This document shows positions 17,497-26,194 of a DNA stretch of 34,716 nt, piece after piece. This DNA is from Deltaproteobacteria bacterium (GTDB taxonomy: Bacteria > Desulfobacterota > Deferrimicrobia > Deferrimicrobiales > Deferrimicrobiaceae): assembly GCA_025357175.1 (NCBI GenBank), contig JANXPS010000213.1:1-34716 (forward strand), given 5' to 3'. The notes beneath the pieces are model-generated. The model did no database searches. It was not told the origin of the DNA and saw only the letters and a list, made by a program, of their open reading frames with translations. A program made the translations under genes and the position numbers. How positions within the stretch are numbered: the first letter of the stretch is position 1; each line of letters starts with the position of its first letter.

Positions 17497-20400
17497 GGAA
17501 AACCTCCTCGGTCGCGGCGATGTTGTCGTTGTCCGCGTATTCTTCGAGCCGCATCCGCTCGAGCGCCTTCCGGTACTCGATCGGCATGACCTTGACGAAC
17601 AGGGGCAGTCTCGAGGCCCAGTCGTCGAGGATCGTCTGTGCCCGGCGGCTGCCGGTGTATCTCAGGTGGTCCTCGATCATCGAGCGGAGCCGCTTGACGT
17701 CGGCTTCCTCCCAGACGCTCTCGACGTCGACCATGTCGAGGTTGCACCGGGTGTCGAACAGCTCGGTCTCGTCGTAGACGTAGGCGACGCCGCCGCTCAT
17801 TCCGGCCGCGAAGTTGTTGCCGGTGGGGCCGAGAACCACGACGGTGCCGCCGGTCATGTATTCGCATCCGTGGTCGCCCACGCCCTCGACGACCGCGCTG
17901 GCGCCGCTGTTGCGGACGGCGAACCGCTCGCCGGCACGCCCGTGCAGGAACACTTCGCCGCCGGTCGCCCCGTAGAGGATGACGTTGCCCGCGACGACGT
18001 TCTTGCTCGGGTCGAAGCCCGCGTCGGCCGGAGGAGTGACGACGATGCGGCCGCCCGACATCCCCTTGGCCAGGTAGTCGTTGGCGTCGCCGGTGACCCG
18101 GATCGAGACGCCGTTGGTGAGGAAGGCGCCCATGGACTGGCCGGCCGAACCGGTGAAGTCGATCTCGATCGTGCCGTCGGGCAGTCCCGCCAGCCCGAAC
18201 CGCTTTGCGATTTCCCCCGACAGCATGGTGCAGGCGGTCCGGTTGACGTTGCGGATCGGCATCTTGATGCGCACCGGCGTCTTCCCGTCGAGCGCGGGCA
18301 TGGCCTGGCGGAGCAGTTCGGCGTTGATTCCCTTCATCACGTCGTGATCCTGCTTCTTGGTGCAGCGCAGCGAGCACTCGGCGCCGTCGCCGGATGGAAG
18401 CAGGACACGGGAGAAGTCGAGGCCGTGTCCCTTCCAGTGTTCGATCGCGGGGATGACCTCGAGCCGGTCGACGCGGCCGACCATCTCGTCGATCGTGCGG
18501 AAGCCGAGCAGCGCCATGTGTTCGCGCATTTCCTGCGCCATGAACCGGAAGAAGTTCTCGACGAATTCGGGCTTGCCCGTGAAGCGGGCGCGCAGTTCGG
18601 GATCCTGCGTCGCGACACCGACGGGGCAGGTGTTCAGGTGGCACTTGCGCATCATGATGCAGCCGAGGGTGACGAGAACCGTGGTGCCGAAGCCGAACTC
18701 CTCGGCGCCCATGAGCGCCGCGATCGCGAGGTCGCGGCCGGTCTTGAGCTGGCCGTCGACCTGGACCCGGATCTGGTCGCGAAGCCGGTTCCCGACGAGC
18801 GCCTGCTGGGTTTCGGCCAGGCCGAGCTCCCACGGAAGGCCCGCGTATTTGATGGAAGTGAGGGGCGAGGCGCCCGTGCCCCCGTCGTGCCCGGAGATCA
18901 GGACCAGGTCGGCCTTGGCCTTGGACACGCCGGCGGCGATCGTGCCGACCCCGACTTCGGAGACCAGCTTGACCGACACGTCGGCAGTCGGATTGACCGA
19001 TTTGAGGTCGAAGATCAGCTGCGCCAGATCCTCGATCGAGTAGATGTCGTGGTGGGGCGGCGGTGAAATGAGCGTAACCCAGGGCGTCGTGTGGCGAATG
19101 CGCGCGATGTCGGGGCTGACCTTGTGCCCCGGCAGCTGTCCGCCCTCGCCCGGCTTGGCGCCCTGCGCCATCTTGATCTGGAGTTCGTCGGCGTTGACCA
19201 GGTATTCGGTCGTGACGCCGAAACGGGCCGAGGCGACCTGCTTGATGCGGGAGCGCTTGCTGTCGCCGTTGGGCATCGGGACGTAGCGGGCGGGATCCTC
19301 GCCTCCCTCGCCGCTGTTGCTGCGGCCGCCCAGCCGGTTGAGGGCGATCGCGATCGTTTCGTGCGTTTCCTTGCTGATCGATCCGAGCGACATCGCCGCG
19401 GTGACGAAGCGGGGCAGGATCTTCTCGACCGGCTCGACCTCGTCGATCGGGACCGGCCCGTCGCCGGGCTTGAAGCTGAAGAGCGACCGGAGCGTCGCCC
19501 GCTCGCGCGACTGGTCGTCGATCAGGCGGGTGTACTCCTTGAACGTGTCGTAGTCGCCTTCGCGGGTGGCCACCTGCAGCTTGTAGATCGTTTCGGGCGT
19601 CCACAGGTGCTTCTCGCCGCCGACCCGCACGTTGTAGGAACCGCCCGCGTCGAGCAGCTTGTCGGGGCGTCCCTTGAGGGGGAAGCCGCGCCGGTGCCGG
19701 GCGATCGTTTCCGCGGCGATCTCTTCGAGCCCGATGCCGCTGATGCGGGAAGCCGTGCCGCAGAAGTAGCCGTCGATCACCTCTTCGGCCAAGCCGACCG
19801 CCTCGAATATCTGGGAGCCGAAGAAGCTGCGGAGCGTGGAAATGCCCATGCGGCTGAACGTCTTGAGCAGCCCCTTCTTGACGGCGGTGAAATACTTGTC
19901 GACCGCTTCGCCGGGCGTTATGGCCTTTTCGAGGAGCCCGCTCTCGGCCAGGTCGCGAATGGTGGAGAAGGCGACGCTGGGGCAGATCGCGTTGGTGCCG
20001 AAGCCCAGGAGCAGTGCGAAGTGCATGACCTCGCGCGGCTCGCCCGACTCGACGACGATCGCGGCGCGCGTGCGCAGCCCGCGGCGGATCAGGTGGTGGT
20101 GGAGGCCCGCGGCCGCCAAAAGCGAGGGGATGGGGGCGTTTTCGGCATCGACCTTGCGGTCGGTGAGCACGAGGACCGTCGCTCCGTCGAGTATGTGCTT
20201 CTCGGCCTGGACGAAGAGCGTCTGGAGCGCCTCGCGCAGCTTTCGGCCGTCGCCGCCGGCGGGGAACAGCATGTCGAGGTCGCGGGTGACGATGTCGGGC
20301 GCCTGCCCGGTGCGCAGCCGGATCATGTCTTCGGGCGTGAGCATCGGGTGGGGGATGCGCAGCATGCGGCAGTGCTCGGGCGTCTCCTCGAGCAGGTTCT

Positions 20401-22072
20401 TCTCGCGCCCGATGAAGGTGTTGAGCGACATGACCAGCTCTTCGCGCAGCGGATCGATCGGCGGGTTCGTCACTTGCGCGAAAAGCTGTTTGAAGTAGCG
20501 GAACAGCAGCTGGGGCCGCTTGGACAGCACCGCGAGCGCAGAGTCGTCGCCCATCGAGCCGACCGGCTCCTGGCCGGTGGTCGCCATCGGGGTGAGGACG
20601 ATCTTGAGGTCTTCCTCGGTGTAGCCGAAGACGTGCTGCCGCCGCAGCAGGACCTCGGGATCCTCGGCCTGGATGTTGGGGGGGACGAAGAGGCCGCGCA
20701 GGTCGATCCGCTGCTCCTTGACCCAGTGGCGGTAGGGACGCTGCCGGGCGATCTTGGCCTTGATCTCGTTGTCGGGGACGATGCGCTTCTCCTCGAGGTC
20801 GATGAGGAGCATGCGGCCCGGCTGGAGCCGGCCGCGCCGGACGATCTGGTCGGCCGGGAAGTCGAGGACGCCGGTCTCGGAGGCGAGGACGATGAGGCCG
20901 TCGCGCGTGACGGTGAAGCGCGCGGGGCGCAGGCCGTTTCGGTCGAGCGTGCCGCCGATGTACCGGCCGTCGCAGAAGACGACCGCGGCGGGACCGTCCC
21001 ACGGTTCCATGAAGGTGGCGTGGTATTCGTAGAACGCCCGCTTGTCGGCGCTCATGTGGTATTTCTTGCCCCACGCCTCGGGCACCATCATCATCACCGC
21101 GTGCGGCAGGTCGCGCCCGGCGAGCGTGAGCAGCTCGAGGCCGTTGTCGAAGATGGCCGAGTCGCTGCCGCTCTCGATGAGGACCGGTTTGATCTTCTCG
21201 ATGTCGGCGCCGAACAGGTCGGAGGTGAGCTGCGCCTCGCGCGCCTTCATCCGGTTGATGTTGCCGTGGATCGTGTTGATCTCGCCGTTGTGCGCCAGCA
21301 TGCGGAACGGGTGCGCGAGGTGCCATGTGGGCAGCGTGTTGGTGCTGTAGCGCTGGTGGACGACCGCGAAGGGGCTGATGAACGACACGTCGGCCAGGTC
21401 GGGGTAGAAGACGGCGAGCTGCGAACCGGTGAGCAGCCCCTTGTAGACGATGGTGCGGCTCGACAGGCTGGTGATGTAGAACTGGCTGAAATCGGCGTCG
21501 GTCCAGCACAATGCTTCCTTTTCGACCAGGCGCCGGATGACGTAAAGCTTGCGTTCGAAGGCGCCCGTTTCGAGGCCGGGATTTTTAAGGAAGCACTGGC
21601 GGATCAGCGGCAGCGTGGAGCGGGACAGCTCGCCCAGCGTCGACGGATCGATGGGGACGGTTCGCCAGCCGAGCACGGGGCATCCCTCGGCATCGGCGAT
21701 GCGGGCAATGGCGGCTTCGCAGTGCAGGGCCGACGAGGCTGCCGTGGGCAGAAACACCATGCCGGCGGCGTAGTCTCCGGGGGGGGGTAGCGAAATCCCT
21801 GTCTTGGCGCACTCTTTTTCGAGGAAGTCGTGGGGAACGCGCAGCATGATGCCGGCCCCGTCTCCGGTTGCCTTGTCGCCGCCCAGCGCTCCGCGGTGCT
21901 CGAGGTTGATGAGCACCTGCACCGCCTGGGTCACGATGTCGTGCCTCGGCTCGGCGTCGATGCGGGCCACGAAGCCCACTCCGCAGGCGTCATGCTCGTT
22001 GGCGGGGTCGTACAGACCCTTCGGGGCGGGGACTCCCGCGGCGTTCAGTCGGAAAAGGGATGCGTCGGACAT
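17489..22072 (-). CDS. gltB: Glutamate synthase large subunit
   Basis: A 1527-aa amidotransferase/synthase. Like other GltB proteins it has a short propeptide: the catalytic nucleophile is Cys30 (NEHDACGVGF), exposed after removal of 29 residues. The class II glutaminase domain covers about 30-430, followed by the central domain, the FMN-binding synthase domain (with GGEGGEDPARY and GHDGGTGASPL) and the [3Fe-4S] site CIMMRKCHLNTC near residues 1138-1149. The C-terminal domain is a beta-helix with GG.V.V.G.TG repeats. The ribosome site is an AGGA about 9 bases upstream. It is first in the gltBD operon. Very long open frames on both strands across it are GC-driven shadows. Confidence 0.98.
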   Translation of the reverse strand: MSDASLFRLNAAGVPAPKGLYDPANEHDACGVGFVARIDAEPRHDIVTQAVQVLINLEHRGALGGDKATGDGAGIMLRVPHDFLEKECAKTGISLPPPGDYAAGMVFLPTAASSALHCEAAIARIADAEGCPVLGWRTVPIDPSTLGELSRSTLPLIRQCFLKNPGLETGAFERKLYVIRRLVEKEALCWTDADFSQFYITSLSSRTIVYKGLLTGSQLAVFYPDLADVSFISPFAVVHQRYSTNTLPTWHLAHPFRMLAHNGEINTIHGNINRMKAREAQLTSDLFGADIEKIKPVLIESGSDSAIFDNGLELLTLAGRDLPHAVMMMVPEAWGKKYHMSADKRAFYEYHATFMEPWDGPAAVVFCDGRYIGGTLDRNGLRPARFTVTRDGLIVLASETGVLDFPADQIVRRGRLQPGRMLLIDLEEKRIVPDNEIKAKIARQRPYRHWVKEQRIDLRGLFVPPNIQAEDPEVLLRRQHVFGYTEEDLKIVLTPMATTGQEPVGSMGDDSALAVLSKRPQLLFRYFKQLFAQVTNPPIDPLREELVMSLNTFIGREKNLLEETPEHCRMLRIPHPMLTPEDMIRLRTGQAPDIVTRDLDMLFPAGGDGRKLREALQTLFVQAEKHILDGATVLVLTDRKVDAENAPIPSLLAAAGLHHHLIRRGLRTRAAIVVESGEPREVMHFALLLGFGTNAICPSVAFSTIRDLAESGLLEKAITPGEAVDKYFTAVKKGLLKTFSRMGISTLRSFFGSQIFEAVGLAEEVIDGYFCGTASRISGIGLEEIAAETIARHRRGFPLKGRPDKLLDAGGSYNVRVGGEKHLWTPETIYKLQVATREGDYDTFKEYTRLIDDQSRERATLRSLFSFKPGDGPVPIDEVEPVEKILPRFVTAAMSLGSISKETHETIAIALNRLGGRSNSGEGGEDPARYVPMPNGDSKRSRIKQVASARFGVTTEYLVNADELQIKMAQGAKPGEGGQLPGHKVSPDIARIRHTTPWVTLISPPPHHDIYSIEDLAQLIFDLKSVNPTADVSVKLVSEVGVGTIAAGVSKAKADLVLISGHDGGTGASPLTSIKYAGLPWELGLAETQQALVGNRLRDQIRVQVDGQLKTGRDLAIAALMGAEEFGFGTTVLVTLGCIMMRKCHLNTCPVGVATQDPELRARFTGKPEFVENFFRFMAQEMREHMALLGFRTIDEMVGRVDRLEVIPAIEHWKGHGLDFSRVLLPSGDGAECSLRCTKKQDHDVMKGINAELLRQAMPALDGKTPVRIKMPIRNVNRTACTMLSGEIAKRFGLAGLPDGTIEIDFTGSAGQSMGAFLTNGVSIRVTGDANDYLAKGMSGGRIVVTPPADAGFDPSKNVVAGNVILYGATGGEVFLHGRAGERFAVRNSGASAVVEGVGDHGCEYMTGGTVVVLGPTGNNFAAGMSGGVAYVYDETELFDTRCNLDMVDVESVWEEADVKRLRSMIEDHLRYTGSRRAQTILDDWASRLPLFVKVMPIEYRKALERMRLEEYADNDNIAATEEVFRG

Positions 22073-22113
22073 GGTGTTCGGTCCTCGTTGATCTTCGTTA
22101 TGGTAAGAGGGTC

Positions 22114-22119
22114 AGTATA
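22114..22119 (-). promoter_or_regulatory. Candidate -10 element for gltBD
   Basis: TATACT on the minus strand, which would give a leader of about 35 bases before gltB. No recognisable -35 hexamer is at the right distance, so an activator-dependent promoter is possible. No clear sigma-54 -24/-12 pair fits: TGGCAC occurs upstream, but the matching GC is off by one base. Confidence 0.3.
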
Positions 22120-22163
22120 CCGCGATATAAGCCTGCCTGCATGTGCCATAATAATATGCCGAA

Positions 22164-22175
22164 ATTTGATCAAAT
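22164..22175. promoter_or_regulatory. 12-bp perfect palindrome in divergent gltB/cytochrome region
   Basis: ATTTGATCAAAT reads the same on both strands and lies 34-45 bases upstream of the cytochrome gene, in the 136-base gap shared with gltB. It is a possible operator. It is not a standard FNR site, because the TTGAT and ATCAA halves overlap instead of being four bases apart. Confidence 0.35.
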
Positions 22176-22182
22176 CGTACCC

Positions 22183-22212
22183 GAGGAGTCCCGAATGAGA
22201 GACCGCGCATGA
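22183..22212 (+). promoter_or_regulatory. Ribosome site and five-codon upstream ORF coupled to the cytochrome gene
   Basis: GAGGAG (22183-22188) sits 6 bases before an ATG at 22195 that encodes MRDRA and stops at 22210-22212, overlapping the cytochrome start (22209) as ATGA. The cytochrome's own ATG has no comparable ribosome site, so its translation probably depends on re-initiation after the mini-ORF. Confidence 0.5.
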
Positions 22213-23636
22213 TTCGTCGATGGATGTTCGTCCTGCTGCTGGTTCCGGCGCTCCTGGCGTCCGTTCGGCCGCTGCCCGCCCCGGCCGCGGAGCTGGACAA
22301 CGACTTCAACGATCCGCGCAGGTGCGCGGCCTGCCACACCGGGATCTTTTCGCAGTGGAACGGGTCGATGCATTCGCTCGCGGTCACCGACAACATCTTC
22401 CGCCGGTTCTACGAGATGGTGGTCGACGAAGCCGGGCCCGCTGCGGTCGAGTTCTGCATGAAATGCCACACCCCCGTCGGCGTCGCACGCAAGGAACTTC
22501 CGCCGGCCACGGGCGATAAACTCGACAACATCGCGCTCAAGGGCGTCTTCTGCGATTTCTGCCACACGGTGACGCCCACCGGGATCGGCAACGCGGCCTT
22601 CGACACATCCCATTCCACGACCAAGCGGGGGCCGCTCGAAAACGCGGTTTCCCCCGTCCACGCGACGACGACCGACAACGGCTACCGTTCGTCCGAGTTC
22701 TGCGGGATGTGCCACAACGTCACGCACCCGATCTCGGGGCGCCCGATCGAGCGGACCTACCAGGAGTGGAAAGAGTCTCCCTACAACACCGGCAATCCCG
22801 CCACCGCGACCAGCTGCCAGGACTGCCATATGCGGCAGACGGTAGACGACCCGGGCGCCGGTGACACGGCGCGGAAGGACAATCCGGGCAAGGCGGCTTC
22901 GGCGGGGCCCGACCGGCCGCACGTCTGGACGCACTACTTCGTCGGCGGAAGCGCGCTTTTCCAGGATTCGCCGAACGCCGAGCGCCGCAAGGCGATGGCC
23001 ATGGCGAGGCTCCGCCACGCCGCCAGGATCGAAATCAACGTCGAGGATGTCCCGACCTACAAGGACCGGTTCGGCTCGTTCCGGGTCCGGGTCGTCAATA
23101 CCGGCGCCGGTCACAAGCTGCCCACCGGCCTGTCCGAGGTGCGCGAAATGTGGCTGGACGTCACCGTGAGGGATGCGAAGGGCAAGGTGCTGCTCCGCTC
23201 CGGCGCGGTGGGCGAAAACGGCGGGATCGATCCGGGCGCCGCGATCTTCAAGACTTTCCTCGGCATCGGCCGCAACAACGTCAAGATGTCGTGCTGCTTC
23301 TTCGCGATCGGCGAGCGCAACAAGATCCTGTCCGCCGAGACGGTGACGCGCGACCGCCGAATCCTGCCCAAGGGGTACGACGAGGAAAAGTACTCCTTCG
23401 AGGTGCCCAAGGGGGCTGCATTCCCGATCAGGATCGACGCCAAGCTCAACTACCGCTCGATGTCGCAGGATTTCGCCAACATCTTCTTCCCGGACGGGTC
23501 GTTCAAGGTCCCGGTGATCCGCATGGAGGAAGCGACTGCGCAGATCTGCCCCGGCGGGTCGTGCGACGACGGGTCGCTCCGGGCGCCCCTGAAAAAGAAG
23601 GTGCCCGGGACCCGGCGTCGGGGAAATTCCGGCTGA
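22209..23636 (+). CDS. Five-haem periplasmic cytochrome c
   Basis: A 475-aa secreted multihaem cytochrome. The signal peptide is MIRRWMFVLLLVPALLASVR, with cleavage probably after the APAA near residue 27. Five CxxCH haem-binding motifs occur in the first half: C39-H43, C83-H87, C115-H119, C165-H169 and C203-H207. The second half (about 270-440) has none and looks beta-rich, with AGHKLPTG and RVRVVNTG, resembling the C-terminal domain of cytochrome c-554-like family proteins. A CC pair (MSCCFF) and a late CPGGSC could form disulphides. It probably carries electrons in the periplasm; donor and acceptor are unknown. A haem-ligation machinery must be encoded elsewhere. The start is coupled to a five-codon upstream ORF. 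Confidence 0.88.
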   Translation: MIRRWMFVLLLVPALLASVRPLPAPAAELDNDFNDPRRCAACHTGIFSQWNGSMHSLAVTDNIFRRFYEMVVDEAGPAAVEFCMKCHTPVGVARKELPPATGDKLDNIALKGVFCDFCHTVTPTGIGNAAFDTSHSTTKRGPLENAVSPVHATTTDNGYRSSEFCGMCHNVTHPISGRPIERTYQEWKESPYNTGNPATATSCQDCHMRQTVDDPGAGDTARKDNPGKAASAGPDRPHVWTHYFVGGSALFQDSPNAERRKAMAMARLRHAARIEINVEDVPTYKDRFGSFRVRVVNTGAGHKLPTGLSEVREMWLDVTVRDAKGKVLLRSGAVGENGGIDPGAAIFKTFLGIGRNNVKMSCCFFAIGERNKILSAETVTRDRRILPKGYDEEKYSFEVPKGAAFPIRIDAKLNYRSMSQDFANIFFPDGSFKVPVIRMEEATAQICPGGSCDDGSLRAPLKKKVPGTRRRGNSG

Positions 23637-23670
23637 TGGCCGCCGGGACGCCTCCCCCGGGGAGTTCGTC

Positions 23671-24570
23671 TTGAGGGTGCTGGTTTCCGGTGTTTCGGGG
23701 CTGGTCGGCACGGCGTTGACGCGCGCGCTCACGGTCGACAAGCACATGATCGGAACGCTGACCCGGTTGGGCGGCGGCGCTGGACACGTCCATTGGGATC
23801 CGGCCAGGGACGTGATCGACACCGTGGCGCTCGCGAATTTCGCTCCGGACGCCGTGGTCCACCTCGCGGGCGAAAATATCGCCGCCCGACGGTGGACTCC
23901 CGTGCGAAAGGCCGCGATATGCGACAGCCGGGTGACCGGCACGACGTTGCTGGCAGGCGCGCTCGCCGCGATGCCGGTGCCCCCCAGGGTGCTCGTGTCC
24001 GCATCGGCGGTGGGCTACTACGGCGACCGTCACAACGAGATGCTTACCGAAAGCAGCCGGGCGGGCAGGGGATTTCTGGCCGAGACTTGCCTGGCATGGG
24101 AGGCGGCGACCTCGAAGGCCGCTGAGCGGGGCATTCGCGTTGTCACGCTCCGCACGGGCCTGGTGCTCGATTCGCATGGCGGCGCGCTGGCGAAGATGCT
24201 CCCGCTTTTCCGGCTTGGGCTGGGCGGGCCGCTGGGCGACGGGAAACAGTACATGAGCTGGATCGCGTTGTCCGACCTGGTTGCGGCGATCCGCCACATC
24301 CTGTCCCATGAATCGATTTCCGGCCCCGTGAACGCCACGTCGCCGTATCCCGTCACCAACGCCGAATTCACCCGGGGGCTGGGGCATGCGCTGTCGCGCC
24401 CCGCGATCCTTCCAGCCCCGGCCTTCGTCCTGCGGCTGGTTCTCGGTGAGTTGGCCGACGCGCTGCTCCTCACGGGCGCCCGGGTCATCCCCGAGCGACT
24501 GGTCGAGAGCGGCTTCACATTCCGCTACCCCGCCCTCGAGCCCGCCCTCAAAGCCGCCCTCGGGCGTTGA
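23671..24570 (+). CDS. TIGR01777-family NAD(P)-dependent epimerase (YfcH-like)
   Basis: A 299-aa short-chain dehydrogenase/epimerase-fold protein. The N-terminal Rossmann motif is VSGVSGLVGTALT (a GxxGxxG-type variant). The family phrase AGENIAARRWTP follows, then the SDR-like segment SASAVGYYGDR, in which YYG is typical of this family, and LRTGLVLDSHGGALAKMLP with GDGKQYMSWIALSDL. The C-terminal DUF1731-like part has GPVNATSPYPVTNAEFT. The start is a TTG at 23671, supported by GGGGAG 6 bases upstream; no in-frame ATG fits. It follows the cytochrome gene after 34 bases. The substrate is unknown; members are linked to cell division or envelope functions in some bacteria. Confidence 0.88.
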   Translation: MRVLVSGVSGLVGTALTRALTVDKHMIGTLTRLGGGAGHVHWDPARDVIDTVALANFAPDAVVHLAGENIAARRWTPVRKAAICDSRVTGTTLLAGALAAMPVPPRVLVSASAVGYYGDRHNEMLTESSRAGRGFLAETCLAWEAATSKAAERGIRVVTLRTGLVLDSHGGALAKMLPLFRLGLGGPLGDGKQYMSWIALSDLVAAIRHILSHESISGPVNATSPYPVTNAEFTRGLGHALSRPAILPAPAFVLRLVLGELADALLLTGARVIPERLVESGFTFRYPALEPALKAALGR

Positions 24571-24750
24571 CCCCCCGCCCTCCGAATGGGTCGCCACCGC
24601 AAGCGATCCCGTCTCCCGATATTCGCAAGGTCGTCTGACTGAAATCGTTCGCCCGGTCCAGGATGTCGTTGACGGGGAAGCGGGCATTCCTCTCGAAGAG
24701 CCCGACGATGCCTTGCGGCGGTTGGCGCTTTCGGGGGAACCCGTTTGGGC

Positions 24751-25446
24751 TTAGATGGCCATGCGCCAGGCGAGCCGCTTTTCCAGGCGGCGCGACAGCG
24801 AGGTGAATGCGTAGCAGAGGATGAAGTAGACCAGGGCGATGAACATGAAGATCTCGGTGGGGAAGATCATGGTGCGGTTGTTGACCTGGGTGGCGACGTG
24901 GGTCAGTTCGTCGACGCCGACGATGAACGCCAGGGAGGTATCCTTGATCATCGAGACGAACTGGTTGACGAACGACGGGATCATGTTTCGCAACGCCTGC
25001 GGAAGCACGATGTAGATCATCGCCTGGGCCGGGTGCAGGCCGGTCGAGAGCGCCGCCTCGGTCTGCCCTTTGGGAATCCCGTTGATGCCCGCCACGACGA
25101 TCTGCGACATGTAGGCCGACGTGAAGAGACTGAGCGCGAAGATGACCGTCTGGCTCTCGGGCACGGTTTTGCCTAGGAGTGCGGGCATCAGGAAGTACAT
25201 CCAGAAAATGACCATGAGCAACGGCATGCCGCGCACGATGTTGATGCAGACGTTCGCCGGTTCGCGGACCCACTTCCGGTGGGAGACGGCGAGCAGTCCG
25301 AGGAACAGCCCCCCGATGAAAGAGAGCACGAGCGAGGCGGTCGCCAGCCACAGGGTGAGCGCCACGCCGCCCAGCGGGCCGGAGGGATAGCGGCCGATGA
25401 AGAAATAGACCCAGTTGTCGCGGATGACGCTGAAATCGAGACCCAT
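24751..25446 (-). CDS. gltK: Glutamate/aspartate-type ABC transporter permease GltK
   Basis: A 231-aa inner-membrane permease of the HisM/GltK family with about five transmembrane helices. It has the LTLWLATASLVLSFIGG opening, the RGMPLLMVIFWMYFLMP segment and the conserved EAA loop (EAALSTGLHPAQAMIYIVLP) that touches the ATPase. It pairs with the next permease to form the membrane channel. It is the last gene in the gltL-gltI-gltJ-gltK run. It starts 1 base after the gltJ stop with AGGG at 8 bases. It is convergent with the epimerase gene; the 180 bases between them show no clear terminator. Confidence 0.9.
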   Translation of the reverse strand: MGLDFSVIRDNWVYFFIGRYPSGPLGGVALTLWLATASLVLSFIGGLFLGLLAVSHRKWVREPANVCINIVRGMPLLMVIFWMYFLMPALLGKTVPESQTVIFALSLFTSAYMSQIVVAGINGIPKGQTEAALSTGLHPAQAMIYIVLPQALRNMIPSFVNQFVSMIKDTSLAFIVGVDELTHVATQVNNRTMIFPTEIFMFIALVYFILCYAFTSLSRRLEKRLAWRMAI

Positions 25447-25447
25447 G

Positions 25448-26167
25448 TCAGCGACCCTTCAGGGGCGAGAGGACCTTGCGGTCGTAGAGCGTCATCAGCC
25501 CCGTGATGACGAACGAGAGGATGACGTAGATGACCGTGGCCGCCGTGAACGCCTCGAATCCCTTGAAGGTGGCGCTCTCGATCTGGCGGGCCTGGTACGT
25601 CAGTTCGGCCACGCCGATGGTCATGGCCAGCGACGAGTTCTTCGCGTTGTTCAGGAACTGGTTGATGAGCGGCGGAACCGTCAGCCGGACCGCCTGCGGC
25701 AGGATGATGAACTGCATCGACCGCAGATAGGAAAACCCGGAGCTGCGCGCGGCTTCCATCTGCTCTTTGGGTATCGAGAGGACGCCCGAGCGGATGTCCT
25801 CGGCGATGAAGGCGGACGTGTAGATGGTCAGCGCGATGACGGCGGCCGCGAACTCGAAGTTCCAGCCGGCGTGCGGCTGGTTCATCCAGTCGTTGACGGC
25901 GTGCGGCAGGATCTTGTAGGAGCCGAAGTACCAGAAGAAGAGCTGGACCAAAAGCGGCGTGTTGCGGAAGAACTCGAGGTAGGCGTGGGCGAACCAGCGC
26001 ACCGGCTTTACGTGGCTCATCCGCATGACGGCGATGAGCAGTCCGAGCATGAACGAAAGGACGATCGCCACCACCGAGAGCTTCATCGTCAGCTGGAATC
26101 CGGAGACCAGCCAGTCGAGGTACTTCCCGTGGGTGACGATCGTCCAGTCGAAAGAGGACTTGAGCAC
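25448..26167 (-). CDS. gltJ: Glutamate/aspartate-type ABC transporter permease GltJ
   Basis: A 239-aa permease of the same family as GltK. It opens with KYLDWLVSGFQLTMKLS and has FFRNTPLLVQLFFWYF, the EAA loop EAARSSGFSYLRSMQFIILP and KNSSLAMTIGVAELTYQA, all close to E. coli GltJ in pattern. About five transmembrane helices are visible. The start is GTG at 26167 with only a weak ribosome site; the position matches the usual N-terminus. It lies between the binding-protein gene (27-base gap) and gltK (1-base gap), so it is one operon. Substrate identity (glutamate, aspartate or another polar amino acid) is inferred from gene order and similarity. Confidence 0.9.
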   Translation of the reverse strand: MLKSSFDWTIVTHGKYLDWLVSGFQLTMKLSVVAIVLSFMLGLLIAVMRMSHVKPVRWFAHAYLEFFRNTPLLVQLFFWYFGSYKILPHAVNDWMNQPHAGWNFEFAAAVIALTIYTSAFIAEDIRSGVLSIPKEQMEAARSSGFSYLRSMQFIILPQAVRLTVPPLINQFLNNAKNSSLAMTIGVAELTYQARQIESATFKGFEAFTAATVIYVILSFVITGLMTLYDRKVLSPLKGR

Positions 26168-26194
26168 GGTGCGCCCGCTATCGCCCTGTGATCG

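Noticed and set aside
16710..21790. Very long open frames overlapping gltB/gltD: 1599 aa on the minus strand in another frame and 899 aa on the plus strand
   Set aside because: Arg/Pro/Gly-rich translations with no domains; they are frame shadows of GC-rich glutamate synthase genes whose own products are unmistakable.
22147..22160. TGGCAC on the minus strand upstream of gltB as a sigma-54 -24 element
   Set aside because: The GC of the -12 element is one base out of register, so it does not meet the invariant GG-10-GC spacing.
24571..24750. Gap between the epimerase and gltK genes, with an open minus-strand frame reading GIVGLFERNARFPVND and so on
   Set aside because: No start, family or ribosome site; I see neither a gene nor a clear terminator here.
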